From: Yersinia massiliensis
GTDB taxonomy: Bacteria > Pseudomonadota > Gammaproteobacteria > Enterobacterales > Enterobacteriaceae
Reading direction: 5' to 3'
Length of the DNA stretch: 64,000 nt
NCBI RefSeq assembly: GCF_003048255.1
Contig: NZ_CP028487.1
Coordinates: 2,604,001 to 2,668,000, forward strand
This document shows positions 10,022 to 22,263 of the stretch, in pieces. Made by a program: the position numbers and the translations under genes. The stretch's first letter is position 1. The number at the start of each line of letters is the position of its first letter. Below the pieces are notes generated by a model, which was given only the letters and a program-made list of their open reading frames with translations, searched no databases and was not told where the DNA came from.

Positions 10022-11026
10022 TTATTCTTCCCGCGTAATACCGAAATGTTTGTAAGCGTGATTGGTGGCGATTCGCCCACGGGGTGTGCGCTGGATAAAA
10101 CCTTGTTGGATCAGATAAGGTTCCAATACGTCTTCGATGGTTTCCCGCTCTTCACCAATGGCAGCCGCAAGATTGTCCAACCCCACTGGGCCGCCCATAA
10201 ACTTATCAATCACGGCCAGTAATAGCTTACGGTCCATAAAGTCAAAGCCTTCGGCATCCACATTCAGCATATCCAATGCTTGCATGGCAATATCACCATT
10301 AATGGCACCATCAGCGCGGACTTCGGCAAAATCACGCACTCGGCGCAAGAGGCGGTTAGTAATTCGTGGTGTCCCTCGCGAACGACGTGCCAATTGGTGC
10401 GCGCCTTCAGCAGTGAGATCCAACCCTAAACACTTAGCACTACGCGAGACGATATGTTCTAAATCAGCCACCTGATAAAACTCGAGGCGCTGCACGATAC
10501 CAAAGCGATCACGCAGCGGTGACGTCAACGAACCCGCACGGGTTGTCGCGCCTATCAAAGTAAAAGGGGGTAAATCGATTTTGATTGAGCGTGCGGCTGG
10601 ACCTTCACCAATCATAATATCTAACTGGTAATCTTCCATCGCGGGATACAGAATTTCTTCTACAACGGGTGACAAACGGTGTATTTCATCGATGAACAAT
10701 ACATCGTGCGGTTCTAGGTTGGTCAACATCGCCGCCAAGTCACCCGCTTTCTCCAACACAGGGCCGGAGGTGGTGCGCAAACTCACGCCCATCTCATTGG
10801 CGACAATATTCGCCAATGTCGTTTTGCCCAAGCCCGGAGGGCCAAAGATCAGCACGTGGTCAAGTGCGTCACCACGCTGTTTTGCCGCCTGAATGAAGAT
10901 TTCCATTTGTTCACGAACATGGGGTTGCCCGACATATTCAGCCAATAATTTCGGGCGGATAGCGCGATCAAGGCTCTCTTCATCACTGATAACACCCGCT
11001 GAAATCAGGCGGTCTGCTTCAATCAT
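10022..11026 (-). CDS. ruvB: Holliday junction branch migration helicase RuvB
   Basis: This AAA+ motor drives branch migration with RuvA. The 334-residue protein shows Walker [10 protein letters not shown], Walker B LFIDEIHR, sensor 1 GATTRAG, the arginine-finger region LRDRFG and the C-terminal winged-helix domain (TPRGR). The second of two adjacent ATG codons was chosen, giving the usual MIEADRLIS start. It lies 100 bp downstream of ruvA on the same strand. Confidence 0.97.
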   Translation of the reverse strand: MIEADRLISAGVISDEESLDRAIRPKLLAEYVGQPHVREQMEIFIQAAKQRGDALDHVLIFGPPGLGKTTLANIVANEMGVSLRTTSGPVLEKAGDLAAMLTNLEPHDVLFIDEIHRLSPVVEEILYPAMEDYQLDIMIGEGPAARSIKIDLPPFTLIGATTRAGSLTSPLRDRFGIVQRLEFYQVADLEHIVSRSAKCLGLDLTAEGAHQLARRSRGTPRITNRLLRRVRDFAEVRADGAINGDIAMQALDMLNVDAEGFDFMDRKLLLAVIDKFMGGPVGLDNLAAAIGEERETIEDVLEPYLIQQGFIQRTPRGRIATNHAYKHFGITREE

Positions 11027-11131
11027 CATCTACCTCTTTATATCCATCGTGCTTGGTGCCACAGAGAAGTTCGCAGCCTTTTGTGGTTGTCTAGCCGCAA
11101 CGCCAATGACTTTGGCCTATAAATTCATTTT

Positions 11132-11749
11132 CTATAATGCGGAACGTAAGGCATCACGGATCAACGTTTCACAATCTGCACCCGGTTTGGCTATTTTGCT
11201 GACCAAACGGCTAGCTTCCTGTGGCTTATAACCTAAAGCCACCAACGCTGAAGCCGCTTCAGCTTCGTTATCTGCATCAGAGACTTTCGCCGAAGTGGAT
11301 ACAGGTAAGGTAATATCGCCGGTATTGTTGAACAAATCACCATTCAAGCCTTTGAAGCGATCTTTCATTTCAACAACCAAACGTTCTGCGGTTTTCTTGC
11401 CAACGCCGGGTAATTTCACCAATGTGGTGATATCTTCGCGCTCTACGGCTGAAACGAATTGCTGTGCTGACATGCCGGAAAGAATAGCTAACGCCAATTT
11501 CGGCCCGACGCCATTAACTTTGATCAATTCGCGAAACAGTGCTCGCTCCTGCTTATTATTGAAGCCATACAAGAGTTGCGCGTCTTCGCGGACGATAAAT
11601 TGGGTAAAGATGATGGCTTCTTGCCCCAGCTCGGGCAACTCATAAAAACAGGTCATGGGCAGTTGGACTTCATAGCCAACACCGTTTGTCTCCAGCAGCA
11701 CTAACGGCGGCTGTTTTTCCAAAATGATACCTCTGAGGCGCCCTATCAC
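11132..11749 (-). CDS. ruvA: Holliday junction DNA-binding protein RuvA
   Basis: This 205-residue protein tetramerises on four-way junctions and recruits RuvB. It begins [15 protein letters not shown], with the OB-fold domain I, helix-hairpin-helix motifs ([14 protein letters not shown] and [12 protein letters not shown]) and the C-terminal RuvB-contacting domain III ([16 protein letters not shown]). It shares a transcription unit with ruvB. The spacer to ruvC lacks the small yebB gene found there in E. coli. Confidence 0.96.
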   Translation of the reverse strand: MIGRLRGIILEKQPPLVLLETNGVGYEVQLPMTCFYELPELGQEAIIFTQFIVREDAQLLYGFNNKQERALFRELIKVNGVGPKLALAILSGMSAQQFVSAVEREDITTLVKLPGVGKKTAERLVVEMKDRFKGLNGDLFNNTGDITLPVSTSAKVSDADNEAEAASALVALGYKPQEASRLVSKIAKPGADCETLIRDALRSAL

Positions 11750-11890
11750 GTGAATCTCTCCTTACCCAAAATCTTCGTCTTTAAAGCAGCAGACAAATGT
11801 GCAACTTTCACTGGCCTAAGGGCATGTTCATTTGCTGCTGTTCTGCCACTTTAATATCATTGTGTACAAACATAATTGGCTGTTTATAGC

Positions 11891-11920
11891 ATAAAAAAGG
11901 CTGGATGGATATCCAGCCTG
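11891..11920 (-). terminator. Terminator of ruvC
   Basis: GGCTGGAT (11899-11906) pairs with ATCCAGCC (11911-11918) around a 4-nt loop. Reading leftward it ends in six T residues (A-run at 11893-11898). It lies 36 bp downstream of the ruvC stop and separates ruvC from ruvAB. Confidence 0.9.
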
Positions 11921-11955
11921 CCATAACAGTTAACTTGCTCGCATTAAAATGCGGC

Positions 11956-12477
11956 TTAACGGATCCGGCCTCGCGCCAACGTCAGCTGATCATTGCCCAT
12001 TCGTAGGGTATTTTGGCTGAGATGGCAGTGCGTGATAGCAATGGCTAATGCGTCAGCCGCATCGGCCTGAGGATTCGCAGCGAGTTTCAACAATGTGCGG
12101 ACCATGTGCTGAACTTGGCTTTTTTCAGCCGCCCCTGTTCCCACTACGGTTTGTTTGACTTGGCGAGCAGCGTACTCGGATACCGGTAAATCCAGATTAA
12201 CCGCAGCAACAATCGCCGCGCCGCGCGCTTGCCCTAACTTTAAGGCTGAATCGGGATTTTTCGCCATAAACACTTGTTCGATGGCAAAAAAATCAGGCTG
12301 AAATTGGGTGATGATCTCCGTCACGCCAGCATAAATCAACTTCAGGCGAGTGGGCATATCATCAACAACGGTACGTATACAGCCACTCCCCAGATAAGTC
12401 AGTTGGCGACCTTGTTGGCTTATCACGCCATAACCGGTGACACGAGAACCGGGATCGATACCTAAGACGATCGCCAT
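11956..12477 (-). CDS. ruvC: Holliday junction resolvase RuvC
   Basis: This dimeric endonuclease cuts Holliday junctions symmetrically. The 173-residue protein shows the acidic catalytic residues in [12 protein letters not shown] (near residue 8), AIEQVF (near 67) and [12 protein letters not shown] (near 138-141), the RNase H-fold set. It follows yebC on the same strand, as in E. coli, and ends at its own terminator. Confidence 0.97.
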   Translation of the reverse strand: MAIVLGIDPGSRVTGYGVISQQGRQLTYLGSGCIRTVVDDMPTRLKLIYAGVTEIITQFQPDFFAIEQVFMAKNPDSALKLGQARGAAIVAAVNLDLPVSEYAARQVKQTVVGTGAAEKSQVQHMVRTLLKLAANPQADAADALAIAITHCHLSQNTLRMGNDQLTLARGRIR

Positions 12478-12578
12478 ACCAGTTTTTACCTTGTTTGCAG
12501 CGCTAAAAAATGCTGGCCACAGAGTGTGACCAGCGATACTGACAGATATTGCGAATGAGCAGAATGCGATGACGCTTT

Positions 12579-13322
12579 TTAGAGTGTAGCTGCGACTTCA
12601 TCAGAGATTTCACCGTTATGGTAAACCTCTTGCACATCATCAGAATCTTCCAACATGTCGATCAAACGCAGCAGTTTTGGTGCAGTTTCTGCATCAAGAT
12701 CTGCTTTGGTTGATGGGATCAAAGCGACTTCTGCGCCTTCTGCAACCAGACCGGCGGCATCCAAGGCATCTTTCACCGCACCCAGTGATTCCCAAGCCGT
12801 AAACACATCGATGGCACCATCGTCATACACCACGATATCATCTGCGCCAGCTTCCAACGCTGCATCCATCACCGCATCTTCTTCCAAACCAGGCGCATAA
12901 GAAATGACGCCTTTTTTGGTGAACAGATAAGAGACAGAACCATCCGTTCCTAAGTTGCCACCGGTTTTAGTGAAGGCATGGCGAACTTCAGATACGGTAC
13001 GGTTACGGTTATCACTCAAACACTCAACCATCACGGCAGTGCCACCAGGGCCATAACCTTCGTAAATGATGGTTTCCATGTTGTTATCTTCGTCACCGCC
13101 AACACCACGCGCAATCGCACGGTTCAGTGTGTCGCGCGTCATGTTATTGGACAGCGCTTTATCGATAGCCGCACGTAAACGTGGGTTCGCACCGGGATCA
13201 CCGCCACCCAAACGTGCCGCAGTCACTAATTCACGGATAATTTTAGTGAAAATCTTACCGCGTTTGGCATCCTGCGCCGCTTTGCGGTGTTTTGTGTTGG
13301 CCCATTTACTATGACCTGCCAT
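12579..13322 (-). CDS. yebC: YebC/PmpR-family protein
   Basis: This 247-residue member of the TACO1/YebC family has the conserved start [20 protein letters not shown]. The family has been described as a transcriptional regulator and, more recently, linked to translation of proline-rich stretches. The ATG at 13322 was chosen over an in-frame one 4 codons upstream because it gives the family start. It lies in the aspS-nudB-yebC-ruvC run, all on the minus strand. Confidence 0.94.
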   Translation of the reverse strand: MAGHSKWANTKHRKAAQDAKRGKIFTKIIRELVTAARLGGGDPGANPRLRAAIDKALSNNMTRDTLNRAIARGVGGDEDNNMETIIYEGYGPGGTAVMVECLSDNRNRTVSEVRHAFTKTGGNLGTDGSVSYLFTKKGVISYAPGLEEDAVMDAALEAGADDIVVYDDGAIDVFTAWESLGAVKDALDAAGLVAEGAEVALIPSTKADLDAETAPKLLRLIDMLEDSDDVQEVYHNGEISDEVAATL

Positions 13323-13340
13323 AAGTATCTCCAAAATAGC

Positions 13341-13775
13341 CTAAAAGACGTACTCTTCAATCGCCTGCTGATTGCTCCAGGACTTGGTCAAAGCGGCGGC
13401 ATCTGCTGCATTGAGCCACTGGTAGGCAAGATGTTCAGTGATAACCACATCTCGCTCCTCGGGTATTGCCACACAGAACCAATGTTCTTTATTCCGCGTG
13501 ACACCCGGTGCATAGCGGCGGCGCAAATGCGCAAAGAGTTCAAATTCCACACAGCGATGGCAGTCAAGCAGCGCTAAGTTCTCACCCAGTATATCGATGC
13601 CGACTTCTTCCTTTACTTCGCGCTGCGCGGTTTGCAACGGCGTTTCCCCCTCTTCCAGACTGCCAGTGACGGACTGCCAGAAGTCAGGGTCATCTTTGCG
13701 TTGCAACATCAGCACCCGACCGCTGGATCTGGCGTAGATAACCGCCAGAATCGATTCGGGGCGTTTATAATTCAT
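13341..13775 (-). CDS. nudB: Dihydroneopterin triphosphate diphosphatase NudB
   Basis: This 144-residue Nudix hydrolase removes pyrophosphate from dihydroneopterin triphosphate in folate synthesis. The Nudix box GX5EX7REUXEEXGU is intact as GSLEEGETPLQTAQREVKEE followed by VG. Its start codon overlaps the aspS stop by one base, indicating coupling. The neighbourhood aspS-nudB-yebC matches E. coli. Confidence 0.94.
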   Translation of the reverse strand: MNYKRPESILAVIYARSSGRVLMLQRKDDPDFWQSVTGSLEEGETPLQTAQREVKEEVGIDILGENLALLDCHRCVEFELFAHLRRRYAPGVTRNKEHWFCVAIPEERDVVITEHLAYQWLNAADAAALTKSWSNQQAIEEYVF

Positions 13776-15562
13776 TACTGGTTCTCTTCTTCCGCCGCAC
13801 CTTTCTTCGCCACGACGCTGATAGACAGCTCTTGCAGTGAAGCAGGGTTGGCAAAACTTGGCGCGTCAGTCATCAGACAAGCCGCAGCCGTGGTTTTCGG
13901 GAAGGCGATAACATCACGGATATTATCCGTACCGGTCAACAGCATCACTAAACGGTCCAGACCAAAGGCCAAACCTGCATGTGGAGGTGTGCCGTATTTC
14001 AATGCGTCTAGCAAGAAGCCAAACTTCTCACGCTGTTCGTGCTCATTGATCCCAAGAATACCAAATACCTGCTGTTGCATTTCAGTACGGTGAATACGCA
14101 CAGAACCGCCACCCACTTCATACCCGTTGATCACCATATCGTACGCATTGGCGATCGCTGTGGTCGGTGCTGCCGCCAATTGTTCTGGGCTCATGTCTTT
14201 CGGCGCAGTAAACGGATGATGCATCGCCGTCAGGCCGCCTTCACTGTCATCTTCAAACATTGGGAAATCAACAACCCACAGCGGTGCCCAGACATCAAGT
14301 TGAGTTAATTGCAGATCGCGCCCGACTTTCAAACGCAATGCGCCCATCGCATCAGTCACGATTTTGTTGCTATCCGCGCCGAAGAAGAGAATATCGCCAC
14401 TTTCTGCCTGAGTGCGGGTCAGAATTGCCTCTAACACTTCAGCGCTGAGGAATTTAGCGATAGGGCTTTGTACTCCGTCCATACCGGCAGCACGGTCATT
14501 GACTTTCAACCAAGCCAAACCTTTTGCACCGTAGATGCCGACGAATTGACCATACTCATCAATTTGCTTACGTGTGACGTGAGCGCCGCCCGGTACGCGC
14601 AGTGCAGCAACACGGCCTTTAGCGTCATTTGCAGGGCCGGAGAAGACTTTAAACTCAACTTCTTTGACCAGATCGGCCACATCCACTAATTCCAATGGGT
14701 TGCGCAGGTCTGGCTTATCAGAACCGTAACGGCGCATGGCTTCCGCAAAAGTCATCACTGGGAAATCGCCCAGATCAACACCTTTGGTTTCCTGCCACAG
14801 TTCACGCACCAGCTTCTCCATCACTTCACGCACTTGGTCGGCGGTCATGAAAGAGGTTTCAACGTCTATCTGGGTAAATTCAGGCTGACGATCGGCACGT
14901 AAATCTTCGTCACGGAAGCATTTTACAATCTGATAGTAGCGGTCAAAACCAGACATCATCAGTAATTGTTTGAACAACTGTGGTGACTGAGGCAAGGCGT
15001 AGAATTTGCCTTTATGTACACGGCTTGGAACCAGATAGTCACGCGCACCTTCAGGGGTCGCTTTGGTCAGCATTGGGGTTTCAATATCAAGGAAACCATG
15101 GCTGTCCATGAAGCGACGAACAAAACTGGTGATCTTAGCGCGATTTTTTAGGCGATCAGCCATTTCTGGGCGACGTAAATCCAGATAGCGATACTTCAGG
15201 CGCTGTTCTTCACTGTTGGTCTGATTAGAGTCCAGTGGTAACGGCTCAGAGCGGTTGATGATATTCAGCGCGTTAGCGAAGATTTCTACTTCACCCGTCG
15301 ACATATCTTTATTAATTTGGCTATCAGGACGTGCACGCACAGTACCGGTGATCTGGATGCAGAACTCGTTACGCAGCTCAGAAGCTTGCTCATAAGCGGC
15401 TTTATGGTCTGGATCGAAGAATACCTGAACGATGCCTTCGCGATCTCGCATATCAATAAAAATCAGGCCACCTAAGTCACGGCGACGATTAACCCAACCA
15501 CAAAGAGTCACTTCTTGGCCCACATGGGACAGATTCAACTGCCCGCAATACTCAGTACGCAT
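13775..15562 (-). CDS. aspS: Aspartyl-tRNA synthetase
   Basis: This class IIb synthetase charges tRNA-Asp. The 595-residue bacterial-type protein has the N-terminal OB-fold anticodon-binding domain ([20 protein letters not shown]), the class II core with [18 protein letters not shown] (motif 2), the GAD insertion domain and motif 3 ([12 protein letters not shown]). Length is close to the 590 residues of E. coli. It is the first gene of a leftward run with nudB, yebC and ruvC. Confidence 0.97.
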   Translation of the reverse strand: MRTEYCGQLNLSHVGQEVTLCGWVNRRRDLGGLIFIDMRDREGIVQVFFDPDHKAAYEQASELRNEFCIQITGTVRARPDSQINKDMSTGEVEIFANALNIINRSEPLPLDSNQTNSEEQRLKYRYLDLRRPEMADRLKNRAKITSFVRRFMDSHGFLDIETPMLTKATPEGARDYLVPSRVHKGKFYALPQSPQLFKQLLMMSGFDRYYQIVKCFRDEDLRADRQPEFTQIDVETSFMTADQVREVMEKLVRELWQETKGVDLGDFPVMTFAEAMRRYGSDKPDLRNPLELVDVADLVKEVEFKVFSGPANDAKGRVAALRVPGGAHVTRKQIDEYGQFVGIYGAKGLAWLKVNDRAAGMDGVQSPIAKFLSAEVLEAILTRTQAESGDILFFGADSNKIVTDAMGALRLKVGRDLQLTQLDVWAPLWVVDFPMFEDDSEGGLTAMHHPFTAPKDMSPEQLAAAPTTAIANAYDMVINGYEVGGGSVRIHRTEMQQQVFGILGINEHEQREKFGFLLDALKYGTPPHAGLAFGLDRLVMLLTGTDNIRDVIAFPKTTAAACLMTDAPSFANPASLQELSISVVAKKGAAEEENQ

Positions 15563-15865
15563 ACAATATCCTTTTACTCAGCCGATGCCGCACGCGTTAT
15601 GCACTGCCCGTGCAGCTGTTTTCTTAGGTATTCTGGAGTTAAGACTGTCGAAAAATGGGGGCTATTATAAAGGAAATTCGAGGCGTAGATAAGAGCGAAC
15701 GCACAGCTCAGGCACGACTTAATCCCTTTCGACGGTGTTTTAACACATCATTTAACAAATTTTCCCCCTACTATGGACTGGCCGATAACATATGCTGGCA
15801 GAAATGGGCTGTCAGTTTAACCCTTTCGTCCATCATCAAACGTTATGATATCGAGGCTAGACACA
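15563..15865. other. aspS-yecD divergent intergenic region
   Basis: 303 bp carrying the divergent promoters of aspS and yecD. I see no gene, repeat or recognisable operator in it. Confidence 0.4.
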
Positions 15866-16441
15866 ATGAAACTTGATGCTAAAACCACCGCATTGGTGTT
15901 GATCGATCTACAACAGGGAATTTTACCCTACGCCAAAGGCCCGTACAGTGCTGAACAGGTTATCGCGACTAACGCCCGTTTGGCGGAAAAATTCCGCGAA
16001 CTCGGCGCGCCGGTCGTATTTGTGCGTGTAGGTTGGTCTGACTCATTCGCCGATGCGCTTAAACAACCGGTCGATCAACCAAGCCCGCCGCCTGAGGGTG
16101 GTTTGCCTGATTATTGGTGGAGCTTCCCTGAGGCACTTGCTGTTACACAGCATGATATTCAGGTGATTAAGCATCAATGGGGTGCGTTTTACGGTACTGA
16201 TTTAGATTTGCAATTGCGCCGTCGCGGTATAAAAACCATCGTGTTAGCCGGGATTGCCACCAATATTGGTGTGGAGTCGACCGCCCGTGCAGCTTGGGAG
16301 CACGGTTATGAATTAGTGATTGCCGAAGATGGTTGCAGTACCGCAAGCACTGAGATGCAGCAATTTGCCGTCAATAATATCTTCCCGCGGATATCACGTG
16401 TGCGTAGCAGCGCTGAAGTGCTTGCAGCACTGGGCGCATAA
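15866..16441 (+). CDS. yecD: YecD-like isochorismatase-family protein
   Basis: This 191-residue protein has the cysteine-hydrolase (isochorismatase-like) fold: the aspartate of VLIDLQQGI near residue 14, the lysine of [11 protein letters not shown], and the cis-peptide segment [11 protein letters not shown]. The position that carries the catalytic cysteine in active relatives is glycine here (NIGVES instead of N-x-CVES), as I recall for E. coli YecD, so ordinary hydrolase activity is doubtful. The ATG at 15866 was chosen for its GAGG ribosome site 9 nt upstream. The substrate is unknown. Confidence 0.88.
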   Translation: MKLDAKTTALVLIDLQQGILPYAKGPYSAEQVIATNARLAEKFRELGAPVVFVRVGWSDSFADALKQPVDQPSPPPEGGLPDYWWSFPEALAVTQHDIQVIKHQWGAFYGTDLDLQLRRRGIKTIVLAGIATNIGVESTARAAWEHGYELVIAEDGCSTASTEMQQFAVNNIFPRISRVRSSAEVLAALGA

Positions 16442-16484
16442 CGCTAAATTCGAGCGAATAAAAACCGAATCACTCACTCCAATC

Positions 16485-16925
16485 AGTGAATCCCGATGAG
16501 CTGACTCCAGTCAGTGACTCGGGTGAATGAACACCGCTAACAACGCGGCAACGCCACGTTAAAATGGAATATCCAAACTAATTGGCGTTGCGGCTAGGCA
16601 GCAAGTGAGTGAATCCCGATGAGCTGACTCCAGTCAGTGATTCGGGTAAATGAACGCCGCTAACAACGCGGCAACGCCACGTTAAAATGGAATATCCAAA
16701 CTAATTGGCGTTGCGGCTAGGCAGCAAGTGAGTGAATCCCGATGAGCTGACTCCAGTCAGTGATTCGGGTAAATGAACGCCGCTAACAACGCGGCAACGT
16801 CACGTTAAACTGGAATATCCAAACTAATTGGCGTTGCGGCTAGGCAGCAAGTGAGTGAATCCCGATGAGCTGACTCCAGTCAGTGATTCGGGTGAATGAA
16901 CGCCGCTAACAACGCGGCAACGTCA
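16485..16925. repeat. Tandem array of a 123-bp repeat
   Basis: Three full copies (starts 16485, 16608, 16731) and a partial fourth (16854-16925) repeat with an exact 123-bp period. Each unit holds two palindromes: CTGACT-CC-AGTCAG nested in CCCGA...TCGGG, and GCCGC-TAACAAC-GCGGC. Copies differ by a few bases only. The last copy ends 15 bp before the yecE start and so lies in its leader. The inner palindromes resemble dispersed Yersinia intergenic repeats I recall, but I cannot name the family. Copy number is likely to vary between strains. Confidence 0.9.
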
Positions 16926-16939
16926 AGTAGGAAGGATAT

Positions 16940-17755
16940 TTGTTTATAGGACTGCCGCAATGGCAACACCCCGCCTGGAACCGGCTGGGCATCAAGGATC
17001 TCGCTGACTACAGCCGATACTTCAATTGCGTTGAAGGCAATACGACGTTTTATGCTCTGCCTCGATTAGAAATCGTGCAACGCTGGCGTGATATGACCTC
17101 CGACAGTTTTCGTTTTTGCTTTAAATTCCCTTCGACTATCAGCCATCAGGCTGCTTTGCGTGAATGCGAGCAAGAGCTGCATGCTTTTTACCAGTGTCTA
17201 GCCCCTTTGCATGCGCGTATTGGTCAGTTGTGGCTACAGTTACCCGCTGCCTTTGGGCCTCAAGATTTAGGCCGCTTATGGCAATTTTTGGATAAATTGC
17301 CTCATGGTTTTCATTACGGGGTCGAAGTACGCCATCCTGAGTTTTTCGCCAAAGGGGCTGCGGAATTGGCGCTGAATCAAGGCTTACACCAACGTTCTAT
17401 TAATCGAGTCATCTTAGATAGCCGCCCTATTCATGCGGCAAAGCCTTTAACGCCCGCCGTGCGAGATGCACAGAGTAAAAAGCCACGTTTACCGGTCCAT
17501 GCCGTCGTCACCGGAGGGCAACCACTGGTGCGTTTTATTGGTGGCGACCAGCTCGATGATAATTTGGCCCTCTTTGCACCTTGGATGCAGAAACTCCCCC
17601 TCTGGGAACAGCAATATCAGCCTTATGTATTCATTCACACACCTGATAATGGCGACTCCCCGCAACAGGCACAAAAGATTTGGCAACACTTGGCCGCAAC
17701 GATCCCTACGCTAGCACCGGCACCCGATTGGCCTGAACAAGACACCTTATTTTAA
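16940..17755 (+). CDS. yecE: YecE, DUF72 family protein
   Basis: This 271-residue TIM-barrel-like DUF72 protein of unknown biochemical role begins FIGLPQW and contains the conserved block NCVEGNTTFYALP. The start is a TTG at 16940, supported by a strong AGGAAGGA ribosome site and by agreement with the E. coli protein start; no ATG fits. The gene follows yecD across the 123-bp repeat array, so the repeats must form part of its 5' region or separate it from yecD. Confidence 0.9.
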   Translation: MFIGLPQWQHPAWNRLGIKDLADYSRYFNCVEGNTTFYALPRLEIVQRWRDMTSDSFRFCFKFPSTISHQAALRECEQELHAFYQCLAPLHARIGQLWLQLPAAFGPQDLGRLWQFLDKLPHGFHYGVEVRHPEFFAKGAAELALNQGLHQRSINRVILDSRPIHAAKPLTPAVRDAQSKKPRLPVHAVVTGGQPLVRFIGGDQLDDNLALFAPWMQKLPLWEQQYQPYVFIHTPDNGDSPQQAQKIWQHLAATIPTLAPAPDWPEQDTLF

Positions 17756-17880
17756 GTTCATCTTTCCAAACGGTTAACTTAACCTCATGAAATGACATTC
17801 CTGTTATTTTTCTAGCGACAGTTACCCAGTAGGCGGTTATCATTATTCAGCCAGTCTATGGTTGGGCAATGGAGTTGAAA

Positions 17881-18276
17881 ATGGTTAGCTCGCTTTATGT
17901 TGTGTTGGGCGCACTGTTATTGATCAAGCTTTCATTTGATGTCGTGAAGTTAAGAAACCAGTATCGGGTTGCTTACGGTGATGGTGGTTTTTATGAATTA
18001 CAGACTGCCATCCGCGTACACGGTAATGCCGTAGAATATATTCCTATCGCTGTAATTTTACTCATCATGATGGAGATGAATGGTGCATTGACGTGGATGA
18101 TTCATCTCTGCGGATTGATGCTGATCGTTGGCCGCTTGCTACATTATTATGGTTTACGTCATCGCGAAATTCGCTGGCGTCGCTCGGGGATGAGTGCCAC
18201 TTATGTTTCTTTGGTATTAATGGTTATCGCCAATATTTATTACCTACCTTGGGATCAGATTTTCAGTCTAACCTGA
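17881..18276 (+). CDS. yecN: YecN, MAPEG-family membrane protein
   Basis: This 131-residue inner-membrane protein has four hydrophobic segments and the MAPEG signatures YRVAYGDGG and AIRVHGNAVEYIPI (E-x-x-P). Related eukaryotic members act in glutathione and eicosanoid metabolism; the bacterial role is unknown. The ATG at 17881 has a GGAG ribosome site. An upstream in-frame ATG at 17869 is less likely. It lies between yecE and cmoA, as in E. coli. Confidence 0.92.
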   Translation: MVSSLYVVLGALLLIKLSFDVVKLRNQYRVAYGDGGFYELQTAIRVHGNAVEYIPIAVILLIMMEMNGALTWMIHLCGLMLIVGRLLHYYGLRHREIRWRRSGMSATYVSLVLMVIANIYYLPWDQIFSLT

Positions 18277-18376
18277 CCCTGTTATTGCGTTATCCGTTCC
18301 CTGCAAGCACGCCGCAGGAACACGGTTAGTTCGGGCGGGTTATCCCCGCCTTCATGCCTTTCCCGCCGTTCTCTGA

Positions 18377-20232
<1,856 letters not shown>

Positions 20233-20242
20233 CACCTACTGA

Positions 20243-20276
20243 TAAAAAACGGCCTCAAGTTGATCACCGAGGCCGC
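20243..20276 (-). terminator. Terminator of cutC
   Basis: CGGCCTC (20250-20256) pairs with GAGGCCG (20269-20275). Reading leftward the hairpin is followed by six T residues (A-run 20244-20249). It lies downstream of cutC and between the convergent genes cmoB and cutC. Confidence 0.88.
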
Positions 20277-20307
20277 TAACCACACTGTCGCTTCAAGTAC
20301 GTAGGAA

Positions 20308-21072
20308 CTAAGCACTTTGTGAAAGCGGTGCACCCATCACCAACAAACTCTTCATCGCCTCAACCACTTCACCATCAACACAATAATGTGCAAACTCATC
20401 CACATCACTGTCGGCGCACATGGTCACACCGGCCTTGCGATACTTCATACTCGATGGCACTGAACGGCCTGCCGAACTGTGCAACTCTTGAATACCTGCA
20501 TCAATAAACTTCTGCATATTGGTCAGGCGAACACCTGCACCAGCCATGATAACCGGCCCATGTGACTGTGTTGCAGCCACTAAATCTTTCAGCAAGACCA
20601 GCCCCAACTCCGCATTCTGCTGCTGACCTGAGGTAAGAATTCGTGCCACATTCAGATCGGTGAGTTGCTGCAGGGCCACCATCGGATTCTGACACATATC
20701 AAATGCGCGATGGAAGGTGACGGCTAAGTTGCCACTGACAGACATGATTTCCCGCATTCGCGGCATATCAATATGGCCGTCAGTATCAAGTACCCCCACC
20801 ACGACACCGGCAAAACCCATATCCCGAATACGAGCAATATCATTTTTGATGATAGCGAAATCATTGTTGCTATAGCAAAAATCACCGCCTCGAGGCCGTA
20901 CGATCGGGTGCACCGGAATTGTAACGGTTTCTCTGGCTTGCATTAACGCACCAGCACTCGGGGTTAGCCCCCCTTCGGACTGACCGCAGCATAATTCAAT
21001 CCGGTCGGCTCCTGCCTTTTCTGCTACTTGTGCGCAATCGACGCTATAGCAACAAATTTCCAATGTCGTCAT
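20308..21072 (-). CDS. cutC: CutC, TIM-barrel protein linked to copper
   Basis: This 254-residue protein begins [13 protein letters not shown] and contains AGADRIELC and [14 protein letters not shown], the CutC family blocks. Its TIM barrel was once proposed to bind copper; its real enzymatic role is not settled. It is convergent with cmoB and ends at its own terminator. Length fits the family (248 in E. coli). Confidence 0.93.
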   Translation of the reverse strand: MTTLEICCYSVDCAQVAEKAGADRIELCCGQSEGGLTPSAGALMQARETVTIPVHPIVRPRGGDFCYSNNDFAIIKNDIARIRDMGFAGVVVGVLDTDGHIDMPRMREIMSVSGNLAVTFHRAFDMCQNPMVALQQLTDLNVARILTSGQQQNAELGLVLLKDLVAATQSHGPVIMAGAGVRLTNMQKFIDAGIQELHSSAGRSVPSSMKYRKAGVTMCADSDVDEFAHYCVDGEVVEAMKSLLVMGAPLSQSA

Positions 21073-21353
21073 TCTCTCCCCCGTTTGATGGATGCCACTG
21101 CGGCAGTTATTTTCACCCGTATTTTTGGGACATATATCGCTTACATAGATAGCGAAGCACAGCTATCACCTTAGAATTAAAAAATTCCATTATTCAATAA
21201 TTGGGATGCTTAATATATCAATCACAGCAAAACAAAATCGAATCAGCGATACAATTCACTTACTATGGCACTCATTTTGAGTCCATGAGTAGATGTTAGT
21301 CACAGCGATAACCATAAGTGATCATCAAGAATGAAATAAATAACCTATTGACG

Positions 21354-21914
21354 TTAGTTGTTATGCTCACTCTCTATTATTTGCCGCAAAGTATAAGGGT
21401 GAAACTTAATCGTTATCTCACCATCACTAACAGCGAGAGTGGGATTGGCTAAACGCTCACGCTCCCCTTGCGGCGAGCTAAATTTTTCAGTCATCCCGGC
21501 CGGTAACTCAGCCGGTAATAAGGCTCTGGCTCTCTGCCTCAGAGTTTGTGGGTCGCCAGATATCACCAACTCAACATGCTCCCAGCCTTGATGGGGATAA
21601 TGGGTTTTCCCCGGATACGGCAGTTCAATGCAATCTATCTGCCATGGCCCAACGGATAAGGGGTTGACTAAATCGAACAGGCAAATTGGCCGACCATTAA
21701 TTTGCGTCTCGGACATTAAATAACCGCACTGCAATAGTCCACTGCGCCAGCGTTCAGCCGTTTCGGTTTGATAGCAACGTAATGAAATATGATCAGCGCT
21801 AAACTGTGTTAAATCCAAATTCAATTTGGCGGAGAAGTTAGCGAGTTTTTGCTCAAAAATCGGTAAGTCGATAATTAAGTCCTGCAATTGAGCAATATCT
21901 TTCAGGCTGCGCAT
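21354..21914 (-). CDS. yecM: YecM family protein
   Basis: This 186-residue protein matches E. coli YecM, with conserved blocks ADHISLRCYQTETAERWR, NGRPICLFDL and GWEHVELV. The fold is that of the vicinal-oxygen-chelate (glyoxalase/bleomycin-resistance) superfamily, with His and Glu residues placed as possible metal ligands. The reaction is unknown. It lies beside argS, divergently, as in E. coli. Confidence 0.9.
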   Translation of the reverse strand: MRSLKDIAQLQDLIIDLPIFEQKLANFSAKLNLDLTQFSADHISLRCYQTETAERWRSGLLQCGYLMSETQINGRPICLFDLVNPLSVGPWQIDCIELPYPGKTHYPHQGWEHVELVISGDPQTLRQRARALLPAELPAGMTEKFSSPQGERERLANPTLAVSDGEITIKFHPYTLRQIIESEHNN

Positions 21915-22263
21915 CTGGCTCTCCGTTTAAGCAATGATTTCAGTCAAGCGGCCATAATCTACCGTTATTAGTCCGTAACAGCCATATTTTATCCGCTCAA
22001 TTAATAATGTTTTTCTCATCATTGCTAATAAAATAATCAGTTGATCTATTTGTGGGTATTCTTCACCGCAACAACCGCCCTGATGCTGACGTCGGAGGGC
22101 AAATATGATATAAATCCTGCCATCTTGCGACTAACTCGCTGTCAGCCCGCCTCACTACGGTTCATTTTTGTCGTGCTCGGCGCTGACCCCGTTTGAATTA
22201 ACTGGCACAGAGATTCTTTTGTGCGTCATTAATGTCTCTTTCGTGCGTAATTAAGGTAACCCG
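21915..22263. other. yecM-argS divergent intergenic region
   Basis: 349 bp with the divergent promoters of yecM and argS. I recognise no gene or operator in it. Confidence 0.4.

Noticed and set aside
16485..16925. CRISPR array
   Set aside because: The repeats are contiguous 123-bp units with no unique spacers, and no cas genes are present.
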